From assembly GCA_037441775.1 (NCBI GenBank), contig JBBIRO010000046.1, positions 1-24,962 on the forward strand: DNA of 24,962 nucleotides, in the 5' to 3' direction. Made by a program: the position numbers and the translations under genes. The notes beneath the pieces were generated by a model. It was not told where the DNA came from. It saw only the letters and a program-made list of their open reading frames with translations, and searched no databases. Shown here one piece after another: positions 23,788 to 24,962 of this stretch. This stretch comes from CAMTWB01 sp037441775 (lineage in GTDB: Bacteria; Desulfobacterota; Syntrophia; Syntrophales; CAMTWB01). Position 1 is the first letter of the stretch, and every line of letters starts with the position of its first letter.

Positions 23788-24759
23788 CTATTTCTTGAAA
23801 GCGTCGATGATAGCCTTGCCGTCGGCGCCCACCGCCTTGACCCAGTCCGCTGTCATGGTATCGCCAATCTTGGCCAGGTCGGCCTTGAGCTGCTCGCCGG
23901 GCGTAATGATCTTCATTCCTCGGGCGGCAAGCTGTTCAATATACCACTTCGTCTTTTCTTCACTTATTTTCCAGCCTCTAGTTTCGGCAGCGGCGGCGGC
24001 CTTCAGAATAATCTCCTGCGTGGGCCTGTCGAGACTTTCAAAGGCCTTCTGATTCACTAAAACGGCGTTTTTCGGTAACCAGGCCTCGATATTGTAGAAG
24101 TGGGAAAGCTGCTCCCAGACTTTGGTGTCAAAACCGGTTGCGGCAGAGGTAATGATGGCGTTTACCGTACCTGTCGCGAGGGCCTGGGAGAGCTCCGCCG
24201 CCTGGATGGTAACCGGCTGCGCCGCTACGAGTTCGGCTAGACGGGAAACCGCTGGACTGTGGGCTCGTAACTTGAGGCCGCGCAAATCTGCTATGGAATT
24301 CAGAGGCTTATTGCTGTACAAGCCCTGAGGCGGCCAGGGGACCGTGTAAAGAACCCTCAAGCCCTGTCTGGCTAGACGCCCTTCAATAGACGACCGGGAG
24401 GCCCGCCATAACTTGGCTGCTTCGGAGTAACTGGTAGCCAAAAGCGGTACCCCGTCCAGACCCATAATCGGATCTTCATTGGCCAGAAGAGAAAGAAAAA
24501 TCTCGCCTATCTGGGCCTGGCCGGTTTGCACTGCCCGTTTGATCTCGCCGGCCCTAAATAGCGATCCATTGGGATGGACGACAATTTTTAGTTTACCAGC
24601 GGTTGCCTTTTCCACCTCGTCTGCAAAGGCCTGGATGTTTTCGGTGTGAAAATTGCCGACCGGATATCCCGTGGGCATGTCCCATCTCGTGCTTGCCCCG
24701 GAAGTACCTGCAAACAAGATAATTATTGCCGTAAGTACCAGTTTACCAAATAACCTCAT
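23788..24759 (-). CDS. dctP: TRAP transporter periplasmic solute-binding protein (DctP)
   Basis: Periplasmic substrate-binding protein of the TRAP system. The 323-residue product has a Sec signal (MRLFGKLVLTAIIILFAGTSGAS), then a DctP-family domain: FHTENIQAFADEVEKATAG, LKIVVHPNGSLFRAGEIKRAVQTGQAQIG, the conserved Arg-bearing segment GLKLRAHSPAVSRLAE and NAIITSAATGFDTKVWEQ. The KLRAHSP arginine is at the position that normally binds a substrate carboxylate, so an organic acid ligand is likely. ATG 24759 has AAGGAGG upstream. It is the first gene of the operon. Confidence 0.94.
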   Translation of the reverse strand: MRLFGKLVLTAIIILFAGTSGASTRWDMPTGYPVGNFHTENIQAFADEVEKATAGKLKIVVHPNGSLFRAGEIKRAVQTGQAQIGEIFLSLLANEDPIMGLDGVPLLATSYSEAAKLWRASRSSIEGRLARQGLRVLYTVPWPPQGLYSNKPLNSIADLRGLKLRAHSPAVSRLAELVAAQPVTIQAAELSQALATGTVNAIITSAATGFDTKVWEQLSHFYNIEAWLPKNAVLVNQKAFESLDRPTQEIILKAAAAAETRGWKISEEKTKWYIEQLAARGMKIITPGEQLKADLAKIGDTMTADWVKAVGADGKAIIDAFKK

Positions 24760-24830
24760 GGCTCTGCCTCCTTAGTGATTTTTCTCCAATAATGTGTGGG
24801 ATGCTCTTGTAAATAACATTTACCAAGCCT

Positions 24831-24836
24831 TGTCAA
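24831..24836 (-). promoter_or_regulatory. Possible -35 element of the dctPQM promoter
   Basis: Minus-strand TTGACA, perfect consensus, about 72 bases upstream of dctP. A -10 element is ambiguous (TTTACA at 17 bases, others near by), so the call rests mostly on the -35 and position. Confidence 0.35.
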
Positions 24837-24887
24837 GTGGGAAACTGAGGGAGGTGGTGTATCAGATCTTGTGTCAGCGATAGAGAA

Positions 24888-24935
24888 GGGGTATCTCCTG
24901 GTTTGCGAAACCAAAAATAAGAAAGGAGATACCCC
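24888..24935 (+). promoter_or_regulatory. Hairpin sequestering the ribosome site of the last ORF
   Basis: GGGGTATCTCCT (24888-24899) and AGGAGATACCCC (24924-24935) form a perfect 12-bp stem enclosing a smaller GGTTT/AAACC stem. The AGGAG ribosome site of the ATG at 24937 is inside the right arm, so transcripts reading in from upstream would hide it. Transcripts initiating inside the loop or right arm would not. Confidence 0.7.
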
Positions 24936-24936
24936 C

Positions 24937-24962
24937 ATGGAACAAGTGATAAGGACCTTGCC
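24937..24962 (+). CDS. 5' end of an ORF, possibly an insertion-sequence transposase (partial)
   Basis: ATG at 24937 follows AGGAG with good spacing and opens with MEQVIRTL before the window ends. Eight codons cannot identify a family. A transposase is suggested only by the ribosome-site hairpin just upstream, which is a known feature of several insertion sequences. Confidence 0.4.

Noticed and set aside
24756..24938. Minus-strand 60-codon ORF upstream of dctP
   Set aside because: It covers the dctP promoter region and ribosome-site hairpin, has no recognisable features and reads as chance.
1..24962. CRISPR array, tRNA or rRNA
   Set aside because: No regularly spaced direct repeats and no cloverleaf or rRNA-like segments were noticed on reading the window.

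Overview
The window reads as a chromosomal segment of a sulfate-reducing Desulfobacterota (deltaproteobacterium), possibly of a Syntrophobacter/Syntrophaceae-like lineage. This rests on a reductive-type dsrAB-dsrD cluster, a canonical DsrC ending in Cys-X10-Cys-Val, a complete dsrMKJOP set, NrfHA, and an acyl-CoA dehydrogenase/ETF operon. No oxidative-type dsrEFH genes are present. No rRNA, tRNA or CRISPR array was seen.

Layout. At the left edge, plus-strand nrfH-nrfA (29-1766) encode a membrane-anchored multihaem nitrite reductase. Convergent to it is a minus-strand operon, read from high to low coordinates: acyl-CoA dehydrogenase, etfB, etfA and an FmdE-family protein (5510-1809). A gene-poor stretch of about 320 bp (5511-5831) separates this from the main block.

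The main block is one long minus-strand sulfite-reduction region, read from about 20134 down to 5832. The order is dsrA, dsrB, dsrD, a cobB/dsrN-type siroheme or cobyrinate amidase, dsrC, a second DsrM/DsrK-like pair (called M2 and K2 here), then canonical dsrM, dsrK, dsrJ, dsrO and dsrP. A radical SAM/SPASM gene follows, overlapping the dsrP stop, and then a GNAT-like gene. Sulfite is reduced on DsrAB, the product is carried as a trisulfide on DsrC, and electrons come from the membrane quinone pool or periplasmic cytochromes through DsrMKJOP. M2K2 looks like an extra quinone/thiol-disulfide module placed between dsrC and the canonical complex. An intrinsic terminator between dsrC and M2 suggests dsrC is transcribed in excess.

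Divergent from dsrA is a plus-strand gene (20286-21620) for a BPL_N/class I glutamine-amidotransferase-like protein with an uncharacterised C-terminal half. The two share a regulatory region with a sigma70-type promoter on each strand and a 14-bp perfect palindrome in the dsrA leader. Next is a minus-strand TRAP transporter operon, dctP-dctQ-dctM (24759-21847), with a 12-bp stem hairpin between dctP and dctQ. The right edge cuts a plus-strand ORF whose ribosome-binding site is buried in a 12-bp hairpin, an arrangement typical of insertion-sequence transposase genes.

The most interesting parts are the M2K2 module beside dsrC, the radical SAM plus GNAT-like pair coupled to dsrP, and the amidotransferase-like gene facing dsrA.
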